Source: Gracilibacillus oryzae (lineage in GTDB: Bacteria; Bacillota; Bacilli; Bacillales; Amphibacillaceae). From it: a stretch of 44,502 nucleotides of DNA. This document shows, one piece after another, positions 17,753 to 27,128 of the stretch. A program made the position numbers and the translations under genes. Each line of letters starts with the position of its first letter. Within the stretch, counting starts at the first letter, position 1. Location of the stretch: assembly GCF_009498735.1 (NCBI RefSeq), contig NZ_ML762450.1, forward strand, positions 1-44,502, given 5' to 3'. Under the pieces are notes generated by a model. The model searched no databases and was not told where the DNA came from. It saw nothing but the letters and a program-made list of their open reading frames with translations.

Positions 17753-18835
17753 TTAATATTTACGTGTTGGCAGAAGCTCTTCTGCTTGATCCATTGTGTA
17801 CATGCTTTCTTCTACTGCAATACGTTTTTCAATTTCTCCTCCAGCAGCATGCTTTTCGATTAACTCTACTAATTGCGGGCCGAACAATGGATTACATTCA
17901 ATGGTTACATTCATTTTTCCATCTGCCATCGCTTCGAATGCTCCTCTTACAGCATCCACACCAATTATCTTAATGTCTTCACCTGGCTTTAATCCGTATT
18001 CTTCAATTGCCTGAATCGCACCAATCGCCATATCATAATTGTGAGAATATAATACATCAATATTTTCGCCATCTGATTTCAGGAAGGCCTCCATTACTTC
18101 TTTACCTTTTGCTCTAGTAAAATCACCTGTTTGCGATTTTATGATTTCAAACTTATCTTCTTTACTAACAATCTCTTCAAAGCCTTGTTTACGGTCAATC
18201 GCTGGTGCAGAACCAACTGTACCTTGCAATTCTACAATATTCACAGGTCCTTCCTGATCTGCCATTTCTTCCACTAACCAATTTCCTGCTTTACGGCCTT
18301 CTTCTACGAAATCAGAACCCAGGAACGTAACCCATAAAGAATCGTCATCAACATCTACGGCACGATCGACAAGAAACACTGGTATACCAGCATCCTTCGC
18401 CTCTCTTAATACTGTTTCAAATCCAGTTTCTACTACTGGCGAAAAGACAATTGCATCTACCTTCTGGGTAATAAAGGAACGTATAGCTTTAATCTGATTT
18501 TCTTGTTTTTGCTGCGCATCTGAGAATTTCAACTCATGACCAGCATCTTTAATTGCATTTTGAATCGATTTTGTATTAGCTGTACGCCATTCACTCTCAG
18601 CACCTACTTGAGAAAAACCTATTACTAATTTTTCAGCAGATTGATCATCACTTTCTTTTTCCTCTGTATCACTATTTGTTTCTTCCGGCTTAGTATCTTC
18701 CGCTGTCTGTTCTGTACCATTATCTGTATTTTCACCGTTTCCACTGCTTTCATCAGTAGAGCCACAAGCTGCTAACAATAATACTAGAAAGAATAACAAC
18801 ACAATTAATCCTTTAACTTTTAAAAATCTTTTCAT
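17753..18835 (-). CDS. ytfQ: sugar-binding lipoprotein, YtfQ type (galactofuranose-like)
   Basis: A 360-residue lipoprotein: signal peptide with lipobox LLAAC (Cys24), a long acidic Glu/Asp/Asn/Thr linker to about residue 70, then a periplasmic-binding-protein fold. Similarity to E. coli YtfQ is strong and collinear: IGFSQVGAESEWRTANTKSI, QQKQENQIKAIRSFITQKVD, PVFLVDRAVDV, VNIVELQGTVGSAPAIDRKQ, SQTGDFTRAKGKEVMEAFLK. It would deliver a furanose sugar to the YtfR/YtfT/YjfF-like channel. It is first in its operon; a cre-like site lies about 50 bp upstream. Ligand identity (galactofuranose versus arabinofuranose and others) is not settled by sequence. Confidence 0.9.
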   Translation of the reverse strand: MKRFLKVKGLIVLLFFLVLLLAACGSTDESSGNGENTDNGTEQTAEDTKPEETNSDTEEKESDDQSAEKLVIGFSQVGAESEWRTANTKSIQNAIKDAGHELKFSDAQQKQENQIKAIRSFITQKVDAIVFSPVVETGFETVLREAKDAGIPVFLVDRAVDVDDDSLWVTFLGSDFVEEGRKAGNWLVEEMADQEGPVNIVELQGTVGSAPAIDRKQGFEEIVSKEDKFEIIKSQTGDFTRAKGKEVMEAFLKSDGENIDVLYSHNYDMAIGAIQAIEEYGLKPGEDIKIIGVDAVRGAFEAMADGKMNVTIECNPLFGPQLVELIEKHAAGGEIEKRIAVEESMYTMDQAEELLPTRKY

Positions 18836-18884
18836 TCGGATAACCTCCCCTTTTCTTCTCCAGTAATTAATGGTTCCACATTAT

Positions 18885-18899
18885 TGTAAAACGCTTACA
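18885..18899. promoter_or_regulatory. cre-like operator upstream of the ytfQ-type operon
   Basis: TGTAAAACGCTTACA is a near-palindrome resembling the CcpA cre consensus. The half ATGTAAGCG (minus strand) is perfect and the other half is displaced by one base. It lies in the divergent region between the transporter operon and the sensing operon, so catabolite repression of one or both is plausible. Confidence 0.5.
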
Positions 18900-19108
18900 T
18901 ATAATTTGTAATAGAAATTCTTTTGAAAAAAATTAATTATTTATCAAATTTACTTTATAATGTTCAATATTTTTTGCTAGAAGTGTATTATTTTATAAAA
19001 AAGGTAAAATAGACTATTGAAAGTCTTTCCAATAAGTTAAACTATAGGAGAGTTAATGTTTGGAGAAATGTAGTTTTTCAATAAAACCATTAGTTAGGAG
19101 CGATTTTA

Positions 19109-20350
19109 ATGAATGCGTTTACAAACCTCCGCAAATTATCCATTCGCTCAAAGTTTCTTATTTTATTTATTTTACTTTTCGTCTGGTTTGGTCTTATACA
19201 GCTTATACAGTTCTTCTTATTTATTAACTATATCAAGCAATACGACGATATAACAGAAACTGTTCATTTAACTAATTCCATTCATGGTGAATTAAGAGAA
19301 CAATTAGAGGAAGAAATTAGAGATATTGTTTATGGAAAAGTATATTTTGAAGAGGGCAGACAGTATCTGATTTTATCTCAAATGAAGGAACATCTTAACA
19401 CTGTTGCAAGAAAGGAAATGGCACAACCTTTTACAAAGGAATTGGTGGAGGTAAGGACAATTCTGGATACAACAACGGAATATGTCGATAAGCTAGGCAT
19501 GCAAATAAAATCTAATGCACCTGCTGAAGAAAAATATATTACACAAGAGTATATTGGAATTGTCTCAGGTTTAATAAATGAGCATGTTCAGAAATTGCTG
19601 CAAAAAACCTTGCAGGAAAGTGAAATTCAAAAGGAGACAATGAAAGATAAAATCAACCGAGACATTGTTATAAGTATTACAGTCTACATATTATTAGTTG
19701 TGGTGACTTTTTTCATTATATGGATCACATCCAAACACATGTTAAAACCAATCTACTCTTTGCAGCACCTTGCCAGGGAAATCACCAAAGGAAATTTAAA
19801 TGTCACGATAAACCCTGTAAAAGCAACGAATGAAATTGATGACCTTTATAACGGTTTTCTAGCCATGACCAATTATTTAAAACAAATTATTAGTAGAGTA
19901 CAACATACAAGCAAGGAGATCATCCACACCTCCAGACAAATCAATCAAAGCACAGAAGAGAATCTTGCGGCTGGCGAACAAATGGCCTCTGCCAGTCAAC
20001 TCATCACCCGCGACTTACAATCGCAGCATATACAACTAGAACAACTGCAACGTGAAAATGCAAACTTATTGCAAAAGCAACTAAGCTTTCAACAAAAGTT
20101 AAATCAACTTCCAGTGAAAAATACTTTCGTCAATGAACACACTTCCAATACCATCAACATGATCATTCAATTACAGAAAAATATCGAGGAATTCAAAACT
20201 CAAATCTCTCACTGTTTCACTAATATGGAAGTGATCGGAGCACTTGGAGAAGAACAATTAACTACAATCGAGGAGATTGCCGAAAACTCTGATAAGCAAC
20301 TTGCCTATTTAGACCAACTTCAGAAGCAATTAAGGCAATTTACTATCTAA
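19109..20350 (+). CDS. HAMP-domain membrane protein with MCP-like coiled coil, no output domain
   Basis: A 413-residue protein: transmembrane helix about 16-39, an extracellular helical domain of about 145 residues, a second helix about 186-208, a HAMP domain about 209-262, then a long cytoplasmic coiled coil to the end. The part SKEIIHTSRQINQSTEENLA resembles the methylation-helix region of chemoreceptors, but the conserved hairpin tip that binds CheA/CheW is absent and there is no kinase or cyclase domain. It is first in an operon with a YesM-type kinase, a YesN-type regulator and a sugar-binding protein. A role as accessory sensor or scaffold for that kinase is inference. TAGGAG precedes the ATG. 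Confidence 0.8.
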   Translation: MNAFTNLRKLSIRSKFLILFILLFVWFGLIQLIQFFLFINYIKQYDDITETVHLTNSIHGELREQLEEEIRDIVYGKVYFEEGRQYLILSQMKEHLNTVARKEMAQPFTKELVEVRTILDTTTEYVDKLGMQIKSNAPAEEKYITQEYIGIVSGLINEHVQKLLQKTLQESEIQKETMKDKINRDIVISITVYILLVVVTFFIIWITSKHMLKPIYSLQHLAREITKGNLNVTINPVKATNEIDDLYNGFLAMTNYLKQIISRVQHTSKEIIHTSRQINQSTEENLAAGEQMASASQLITRDLQSQHIQLEQLQRENANLLQKQLSFQQKLNQLPVKNTFVNEHTSNTINMIIQLQKNIEEFKTQISHCFTNMEVIGALGEEQLTTIEEIAENSDKQLAYLDQLQKQLRQFTI

Positions 20351-20374
20351 ATGTAACCTAAGGGATGATGTATC

Positions 20375-22132
20375 ATGAACAGAAACTGGTTCACATGGTT
20401 AGACAAAAGCTTACGGATAAAAATGCTTGTTATGTTCGTACTTTTAACAGTTTTTCCTTTAATTTTAATCGGACTCATATCTTATATGAAATCTTCTAAT
20501 ATTGTTTCAGAACGAGCTTACAGTTTGGCTCAAATCAAAACAAGTCAAATTACACGAGAACTGGATGTTCTCTTTCAGGACATTAATCGCTTTAATGAAA
20601 TTGGAAAACAGCAGAGCACGGTTCAATTCCTGCTGCATCAAGAAGAAACTTATGAAGAGGCCAAAGAGATTTTAAGATTATTTGATTTTTACCAAAAAAG
20701 CTATTTATCAGGTGAAGAGATTTATGACATACAGATAATGAACTTAGAAGGGAAAACAATTAGTAATAATAAAGGTGTCTATCAACGTAATGATATAGAG
20801 ACAGAGCAATGGTTTAGTGAAGATCCCCGCCAGTCGAAGATGAAAATTATTTATCGAGATGGTTTCCCAAAACTTGAGATAAAGAAATCGATTGTATGGG
20901 ATATAACTGATACAGTCATCGGTTTTCTGAAAATTACTATTGATGCTTCTGCAATAACCTCTGTTCTGGATGATGTCCAGTTAACGGAAAGCAGCTCCTT
21001 TTTTATCACATCAAATAATCGAGATATTTTCTTTCAGCAAAAACAGGATAATGGAACATCTATCACCAACTTGGACTGGGATAATATCTCAGCAAATGAA
21101 CATGGCTACTATACAGATAATGCTATGTTTTACGTTTATGAAACAGCAGAAATGACCGAATGGAAAGTAATCGGGCTGGCTCCTGTTCATGAAATTATGA
21201 AAGATAGCAATGAAATCCGAACATTAATTTTTTTAACCGTTATTAGCAGTATTATTTTCGTTATTGGACTTTATATGTTTATTTCTAATAAATTGATTTT
21301 ACCGATCCGTATATTAAAAAACAAAATGACTCAGGCAGCCGAAGGGAATCTCAATGCAAAGGTCTATCCAGTTGGAGAGGATGAGATTGCAACATTAGGT
21401 TATAGCTTTAATCAGATGATCTCGAAAATTAAATCGCTTTTAAATCAGAGTATTGAAGAGGAGAAGAAATTGAAGGCAGCTGAATTTCGTACAATGCAGG
21501 CCCAAATTAACCCGCATTTTCTATATAACACACTTGATACTATCGTCTGGTTAGCAGAAGCAAAACAGCATGAATCGGTTATTGAACTGACCAAAGCTTT
21601 ATCACAATATAGCAGAATATCACTTAATAAGGGAAAAGACTGGATAACGATTGCAGATGAAATGTCTCATATTGATAGTTATTTATATATCCAACAAACT
21701 AGATACGAAGACATTTTAGATGTACAAGTTGATGTAGACCGTAATCTTTACCAATACCACATTTTAAAGCTGTTATTACAACCTGTTGTAGAAAATGCCA
21801 TTTACCACGGGATTAAAAATAAACGCGGCAAAGGATATTTGCGAATAAATGGTACATTAGCAGCCGATGATCAGATTCGGTTGGAAGTGATTGATAATGG
21901 TATCGGAATGAATGAAGCACGACTGCGCAAATTAAATGAACATTTAATCTCAGGCGAAGTAGTGCCGAACTCAAAAAACGGTTTTGGACTGATAAATGTG
22001 CAACAGCGAATTCAGTTATATTACGGGAAGGAATATGGATTAAAGATAAATAGCTGGAATGGGTCTGGCACGAGAGTCGTAATAACCATTCCTAAAAGGG
22101 GCGGAGAAATTGAAAAAAGTATTTCTAGTTGA
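20375..22132 (+). CDS. YesM-type sensor histidine kinase
   Basis: A 585-residue membrane kinase: helix about 18-40, extracellular Cache-like sensor to about 280, helix about 282-304, HAMP about 305-358, then a His_kinase (LytS/YesM) domain with the phosphoacceptor His381 in INPHFLYNTLD, the N box VVENAIYHG and the G box DNGIGM and GFGLINVQQR. It would phosphorylate the next gene's product, whose start overlaps its end by 23 bp. It follows the HAMP protein by 24 bp. The nearby binding-protein gene suggests the signal is a sugar-loaded extracellular protein rather than free sugar. Confidence 0.92.
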   Translation: MNRNWFTWLDKSLRIKMLVMFVLLTVFPLILIGLISYMKSSNIVSERAYSLAQIKTSQITRELDVLFQDINRFNEIGKQQSTVQFLLHQEETYEEAKEILRLFDFYQKSYLSGEEIYDIQIMNLEGKTISNNKGVYQRNDIETEQWFSEDPRQSKMKIIYRDGFPKLEIKKSIVWDITDTVIGFLKITIDASAITSVLDDVQLTESSSFFITSNNRDIFFQQKQDNGTSITNLDWDNISANEHGYYTDNAMFYVYETAEMTEWKVIGLAPVHEIMKDSNEIRTLIFLTVISSIIFVIGLYMFISNKLILPIRILKNKMTQAAEGNLNAKVYPVGEDEIATLGYSFNQMISKIKSLLNQSIEEEKKLKAAEFRTMQAQINPHFLYNTLDTIVWLAEAKQHESVIELTKALSQYSRISLNKGKDWITIADEMSHIDSYLYIQQTRYEDILDVQVDVDRNLYQYHILKLLLQPVVENAIYHGIKNKRGKGYLRINGTLAADDQIRLEVIDNGIGMNEARLRKLNEHLISGEVVPNSKNGFGLINVQQRIQLYYGKEYGLKINSWNGSGTRVVITIPKRGGEIEKSISS

Positions 22133-23612
22133 CGATGAAGCGGTGATCCGACGGGGAATCGCACAAAAAATTGATTGGGAAAAAGAAGGATTTATCTATT
22201 GTGGAGATGCATCTGATGGAGAAATGGCCTTACCATTAATTGAAAGACATCAACCAGATATTGTGATCACCGATATTAAAATGCCATTCATGGATGGGCT
22301 AACATTAGCAAGAATTTTAAAAGAAACACTGCCACATGTCAAAATAATCATTTTAAGTGGACATGATGAATTTGAATATGCAAGACAGGCTATTCGAATA
22401 CAAGTAGAAGAGTATTGTTTAAAACCTGTCAGCAGTAAGGACTTAGTATCTATTTTGAGAAAAGTGAGAATGGAAATGGAAACAACAAGAAATGTTTTTA
22501 AAAAAATTGAAACAAAAGAAGAACTTTATGAGCAGCTTTGCAAAGGTTCCCTGTCAACAGAAGAAATCATCCACCAGGCCAAAAACCTTCATGTAGATTT
22601 AATGGCAAGTTATTACTCTGTTCTTGTCGTCGAAAAAAATCTCGAACTGCTGGAACAAAAGATAGCAAGCTACCAGCCGTTACGCTTTTCAAAAGAAACG
22701 AAATGGGTACTTATTTTAAAACATGACATTGAGCAGAAATTACTCGAGGAAATAGCTGCAATGAAACAATTATTAACATCACACCACCCACCACTTTTAT
22801 TTGGGTTAGGCTCAATCGAAACAAGAAATGAACATATTACGATATCATATGAAAATGCATTAGAAGCTTACAGTTACAGTCGGGCAATCCAGTCTTATCC
22901 CTTTTTGCAAGACCACCAGGACGTGCATCGTGAATTAATGCAATCCTTTGATCGAAGAAAACTGATTCATTTTCTGAAATTTGGACAGCAAAGTCAATTG
23001 GATACATTTATTCGATCATATGCTAGTTTTATTTATCAAAAAAGAGACCTTTCCAATATATTTCTCTATTATTTCTTACTAGATTTCACGATCACACTTC
23101 GTCATTATTTAGAGGAATCCGATTATGACAAAAAATGCAAGGACATAATTGAACCATTAGAAAATTCGCTCCACCAAGTGCGGACAAAAAGTGAAATGAT
23201 CGATTTTATGAAAAAAATGCTTCAGCCTTTATTAATTCACCATGAGCAGCAATTCAGCAAGTACGGTAAATTGATCCAACAAGTAAAACAAGTAATTGCC
23301 GCCAGATATCATGATTCGAGTTTGTCCCTTAAGGAAATAGCTAACGAGGTAAATATTAGTGCATCTTATCTTAGCAATATTTACAGCAAGGAAATGGGCC
23401 AGACTATTTCAGAATATTTAACTAATACAAGAATGGAACAAGCAAAAGTGTTATTACAAACAACCAATGACAAAACATATGAAATTGCCTATAAAGTAGG
23501 CTTCAATGATTCTCATTATTTTTGTCATACATTTAAAAAAATGACAGGAATGACAACAAAGGAATATAAAAATCATGTAGCTGAAACGCTTTCGGAGACT
23601 AGCTTCACCTGA
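22110..23612 (+). CDS. YesN-type response regulator with AraC DNA-binding domain
   Basis: A 500-residue regulator. The receiver domain (1-120) shows the acidic pair in FLVDDE, phosphoacceptor Asp55 in IVITDIKMPFMDG and the lysine in CLKPVS. A linker of about 270 residues leads to a C-terminal AraC domain (LSLKEIANEVNISASYLSNI, then KVGFNDSHYFCHTFKKMTGM). The start is TTG at 22110, just after GGGGCGGAG, inside the kinase gene, so translation is coupled. By family and position it should activate the divergent ytfQ-type transporter operon; this is inferred, and no operator was identified. Confidence 0.9.
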   Translation: MKKVFLVDDEAVIRRGIAQKIDWEKEGFIYCGDASDGEMALPLIERHQPDIVITDIKMPFMDGLTLARILKETLPHVKIIILSGHDEFEYARQAIRIQVEEYCLKPVSSKDLVSILRKVRMEMETTRNVFKKIETKEELYEQLCKGSLSTEEIIHQAKNLHVDLMASYYSVLVVEKNLELLEQKIASYQPLRFSKETKWVLILKHDIEQKLLEEIAAMKQLLTSHHPPLLFGLGSIETRNEHITISYENALEAYSYSRAIQSYPFLQDHQDVHRELMQSFDRRKLIHFLKFGQQSQLDTFIRSYASFIYQKRDLSNIFLYYFLLDFTITLRHYLEESDYDKKCKDIIEPLENSLHQVRTKSEMIDFMKKMLQPLLIHHEQQFSKYGKLIQQVKQVIAARYHDSSLSLKEIANEVNISASYLSNIYSKEMGQTISEYLTNTRMEQAKVLLQTTNDKTYEIAYKVGFNDSHYFCHTFKKMTGMTTKEYKNHVAETLSETSFT

Positions 23613-23627
23613 AAATGAGGGATCGAA

Positions 23628-24578
23628 ATGCAAAAAAAATGGATTTTTCTACTACTCGGATTTTGTATTTGTATAAGTATTTTTATCATTTTTTCACAAT
23701 TCAATCAACCATTACTGCAAGAAGACAGGCAAGTGGAGGAAAAACCGTTATCTTCAGATTATACATTTGTTATTATTTATCCTGTTGCCCATCCTTTTTT
23801 CGAAAAGGTAACGAAAACCGCTCGTGAACAAGCAGCAGAACTGGGAATTAACATCATTATCGATGCACCGAAAATTGCTTCCGCAGCAGATCAGGCCATG
23901 ATTCTGGAATCCTATATAAAACAGCAAGTAGACGGAATTGCAATTGGAGCTACCGACCCGGAAATGATCACTCCTATCATTAATGAAGCAATTGATCAAG
24001 ATATCCCTGTTGTTTGTTTTGATACGGATGCCCCTAACAGTATGCGCCATGCCTATATAGGTACAGATAATTATTTGGCTGGCCTGCATTTAGGTGAGGC
24101 TGTGGCAAAGCATATGAATTATAAGGGAAAGATCATTGTTAGCAGCGGTTTACCAACAATGGAAAACTTACGGCTGCGAATTGAAGGTTTAAAAGCTGCT
24201 ATAGCACAATATCCTGATTTAAGGCTAGCAGAAATAGCGTATAGTAATGGAACAGACCCTGATACATTAAAAAATATTGAGCAATTGGTGGATAATTACC
24301 CTGATTTCAAAGGTTTTGTCGGCATTGATTCACTGGCCGGCCCTGCAGCTGTTACGGTATGGAAAGCACATGGCCTAGATAAAACTGCCGTTACGTTTGA
24401 TAATTTACCAATTGTTATGGAAGGAATCGAAAATGGACAAATTACCAGCACCATCTCTCAAAATCAAAACAAATGGGGAGACCTTCTAGTTCGAAGATTA
24501 TTGGAAATAGTTAACGGAGAAAAGATCAAAGAAAAAGAATATACCGAGACGATTGAGATTGAGTCTGTTCCACATTAA
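23628..24578 (+). CDS. membrane-anchored sugar-binding protein, probable co-sensor of the kinase
   Basis: A 316-residue ribose-type periplasmic-binding-protein fold behind an N-terminal transmembrane anchor (IFLLLGFCICISIFIIF) with no lipobox, so tethered rather than lipidated. Fold marks: YPVAHPFFEKVTKTAREQAA, YIKQQVDGIAIGATDP, IPVVCFDTDAP and YIGTDNYLAGLHLGEAVAKH. It starts 15 bp after the response regulator, with GAGGG upstream. A binding protein in operon with a kinase and YesN-type regulator parallels the XylFII-LytS-YesN xylose-sensing system of clostridia, where the binding protein presents the sugar to the kinase. It differs from the transporter's YtfQ-like protein, as expected for a dedicated sensor. 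Confidence 0.85.
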   Translation: MQKKWIFLLLGFCICISIFIIFSQFNQPLLQEDRQVEEKPLSSDYTFVIIYPVAHPFFEKVTKTAREQAAELGINIIIDAPKIASAADQAMILESYIKQQVDGIAIGATDPEMITPIINEAIDQDIPVVCFDTDAPNSMRHAYIGTDNYLAGLHLGEAVAKHMNYKGKIIVSSGLPTMENLRLRIEGLKAAIAQYPDLRLAEIAYSNGTDPDTLKNIEQLVDNYPDFKGFVGIDSLAGPAAVTVWKAHGLDKTAVTFDNLPIVMEGIENGQITSTISQNQNKWGDLLVRRLLEIVNGEKIKEKEYTETIEIESVPH

Positions 24579-24699
24579 TTTGTACACAGGGGACAGGCTT
24601 TTTGTTCCGTGGAAGAAGAAGAGAACTAAGCTCCTGTCTCCATGTCCCCCATTTTACTGGAAAACTCCTCTCTTTTTACTGGGACAGAAGCTGAAAAGA

Positions 24700-26700
24700 T
24701 TACCTGTAAAAATGGTTCAGTGCTCTTGTAAGTTCTTCTCCTAAAAATGGTGTTAAAGTTTCAGCATACGTTTTTGTTAAATGAGAATCGTCCTGGTATA
24801 CAAGTACATTGCCTATAACTGGTTTGCAGACTTCTTTCCCGCAAAATTTATCCGTTAAATCAGCATAATAAACATTATTTATTTCAAGTTCTTTGATGTC
24901 CCTAGTTAAATCCTCCAGGTCATTTTTTAATTCACACTCATTCGCAGCCACACCATTTTTTTCGACACATGTCGGAACGTTAAAATCCGCTCTAGGATTA
25001 TCTTTAACAGCAAAAATATTGATATCATTGTCATCTAACGTTTCCCATTGATCGACATAACCTTTTGGTATTCCCTTCCACTCCGTAGCATCCGCAGTGG
25101 TAAAAACCATGTCCGGCTCTTTCGCGATTAATTCTTTCATTACTCCATCATTCCACTCTGCGCATGTCTGTTGATCGAGTTTAGTTGTCAATAAATAAGA
25201 TTCACTCGAGAACCTGCACGCGCTTCTCGTATAGTTTAGTATCTTTATATTATTCTCATGAGCATAATTTTCAAGGGGAGCTAACCAATGAGCACTATGA
25301 GAACCGCCAACTAAGGCAACTGTATAATCAGGGTTATCCACTTCACCATATTCGCACATGATGACTTCTGACTTTTCCATTTCCTGATGGCATCCGTCTT
25401 TATAACTCTCCGGAAAATCATACTTTGCATTCGCAGTTATTGGTATAAAAGGTTCATCTGAATGAAACTCTACATCTGTTGCCATCACAAATGCTCCCGG
25501 ATGATCGGTGTTATTTATCTCCACTTTTACAGCTTCAGATTGAATATCTTTCAAGTGCCATGTCCAAGATCCTGTAAGTATGATGACGGGAAATGCACTC
25601 CCAAATAATATTAATGCCAGTTTTGTTTTGGGTTTAATTTTCTTCTTTCTAATTGGTTTTTCAAATAAAATCGTAGTTAAAAATGAACTGATTGCTGCCA
25701 ATACCATAATTAATAATCCATGAAAAACCGGGACACTCTCACTCTCAAAGATATTGTAATAGATAACTAAGAGAGGCCAATGCCATAAATAAAAGCCGTA
25801 AGATATACTACCAAATTTCACTAGAGGCTTTGCACTCAGTAACCGATGCACTCCGAATCTCCCGCCACTCTCACCGGCTACCAATATCATAACAGCTGCC
25901 ATAACAGGCCACAGAGCAGCATACCCAGGAAACATGGCTCCAACCTGCAGGATCAGACCACAACTGATTAATCCAAACAAACCCAGCCAGCCAATAACCC
26001 AATTCGTAACTTTATTAAAAGAAATTTTCACTATGATTAGAGAAAGAATACTTCCAGTTGCAAACTCCCAAACCCTTGCAAATGTATCAAAGTAAGCCCA
26101 AGGCTGATTGATAGATGTTATATAAATGGAATAGATTAAAGATAATAGAAACATAGCAATTATTGTAGGAAACAATAATTTTCTTATTGCAATTCCTGAT
26201 TTTTTAGCAAGTACTGATAAAGCTATTAATACAATGGTCCAAATAATATAGAACTGGAATTGTGTTCCCATTGCCCAAAAGTGCTGTACAGGACTGGCGA
26301 CATTATTCTGTGCTAAATAATCGACAGAATTACTGGCTAGTTGCCAATTCTCAAGATATAGCATGGAAGCCCATACTTCCTCTATAATCACATCCCACTG
26401 TGTTTGGGGTAAAAAATAAAAACCAGAGATGACAACAAAGATCAATACTGAAAAAGCTAGGGGAAACAATCTCTTCCCTAACCTGAGAAGAAATTCTATG
26501 CCATCGACGTTCCCCTTTCTTTCATACATGTTTAAAAGAGATGTGGTGATTAAAAATCCGGAAACAACAAAGAATACATCGACTCCACCAGAAATATTCC
26601 CAAACCAGATATGGTAAACAGCAACCAGTATGGCAGCTACTGAGCGTAATCCTTCAATTTCTGGTCTGAATTTTCTTTTTATCTTTTGAGAAGAGTTCAT
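24700..26700 (-). CDS. OatA-like membrane O-acyltransferase with SGNH domain
   Basis: About 666 residues: an N-terminal acyltransferase_3 domain with about ten transmembrane helices (FRPEIEGLRSVAAILVAVYH, GGVDVFFVVSGFLIT, FYLWHWPLL) and a C-terminal extracellular SGNH esterase-like domain of about 250 residues with the serine motif VGGSHSAHW (Gly replacing the usual Asp) and the Asp-His pair in YQDDSHLTK. Such proteins O-acetylate peptidoglycan or surface glycans. In-frame sequence extends to 26742, but the ATG at 26700 has GGAGG five bases upstream and is chosen. It converges with the sugar-sensing operon. Confidence 0.9.
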   Translation of the reverse strand: MNSSQKIKRKFRPEIEGLRSVAAILVAVYHIWFGNISGGVDVFFVVSGFLITTSLLNMYERKGNVDGIEFLLRLGKRLFPLAFSVLIFVVISGFYFLPQTQWDVIIEEVWASMLYLENWQLASNSVDYLAQNNVASPVQHFWAMGTQFQFYIIWTIVLIALSVLAKKSGIAIRKLLFPTIIAMFLLSLIYSIYITSINQPWAYFDTFARVWEFATGSILSLIIVKISFNKVTNWVIGWLGLFGLISCGLILQVGAMFPGYAALWPVMAAVMILVAGESGGRFGVHRLLSAKPLVKFGSISYGFYLWHWPLLVIYYNIFESESVPVFHGLLIMVLAAISSFLTTILFEKPIRKKKIKPKTKLALILFGSAFPVIILTGSWTWHLKDIQSEAVKVEINNTDHPGAFVMATDVEFHSDEPFIPITANAKYDFPESYKDGCHQEMEKSEVIMCEYGEVDNPDYTVALVGGSHSAHWLAPLENYAHENNIKILNYTRSACRFSSESYLLTTKLDQQTCAEWNDGVMKELIAKEPDMVFTTADATEWKGIPKGYVDQWETLDDNDINIFAVKDNPRADFNVPTCVEKNGVAANECELKNDLEDLTRDIKELEINNVYYADLTDKFCGKEVCKPVIGNVLVYQDDSHLTKTYAETLTPFLGEELTRALNHFYR

Positions 26701-26798
26701 AAAAGCCTCCATTTTGCCTGTATTTGAATTCTTAATAAGCATGAGCGAGGGGATATAGACTTTATACCAATACCTATTATTAAAAACTGCTTTAATTC

Positions 26799-27058
26799 AC
26801 TTTTAACAGGAAATATTCACTCTTCAGCTCTTCGCTTTCCACTTTATTTTACTTTTAACAGGAAAACTTGCCTCTACTCCTCTTCGTTTTCCGCTTTATT
26901 TTACTTTTAACAGGAAAACTTGCCTCTACTCCCCTTCGTTTTCCGCTTTATTTTACTTTTAACAGGAAAACTTGCCTCTACTCCCCTTCGTTTTCCGCTT
27001 TACTTTACTATTAACAGGAAATATATTCCTTGCTCTCTTTGGATTTCCTTTTAAGCTT
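26799..27058. repeat. 52-bp tandem repeat array (5 units)
   Basis: ACTTTTAACAGG recurs at 26799, 26851, 26903 and 26955, with the variant ACTATTAACAGG at 27007: five units of exactly 52 bp. Units 2-4 are almost identical; units 1 and 5 are diverged. Each central unit carries the inverted repeat GGAAAAC - 18 bases - GTTTTCC. Unit 5 keeps the stem with different bases (GGAAAT / ATTTCC) and unit 1 keeps GGAAA / TTTCC. The array lies in the gene-free region between the acyltransferase and the broken cellulase. Confidence 0.9.
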
Positions 27059-27128
27059 GAAGCTTAACGATATATTGCTTAAAACACCAACTGGGAATCT
27101 GGTCTATTACTTAAGTTAAAAAATCCCC

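Noticed and set aside
18885-18899. Perfect cre site
   Set aside because: Only one half fits the consensus and the other is shifted by one base, so it is listed as cre-like only.
24579-24699. Terminator between the sensing operon and the acyltransferase
   Set aside because: GGGGACAGG and CCTGTCTCC/TGTCCCC are partly complementary, but they are far apart, imperfect and without a T-tract, so no confident stem was called.
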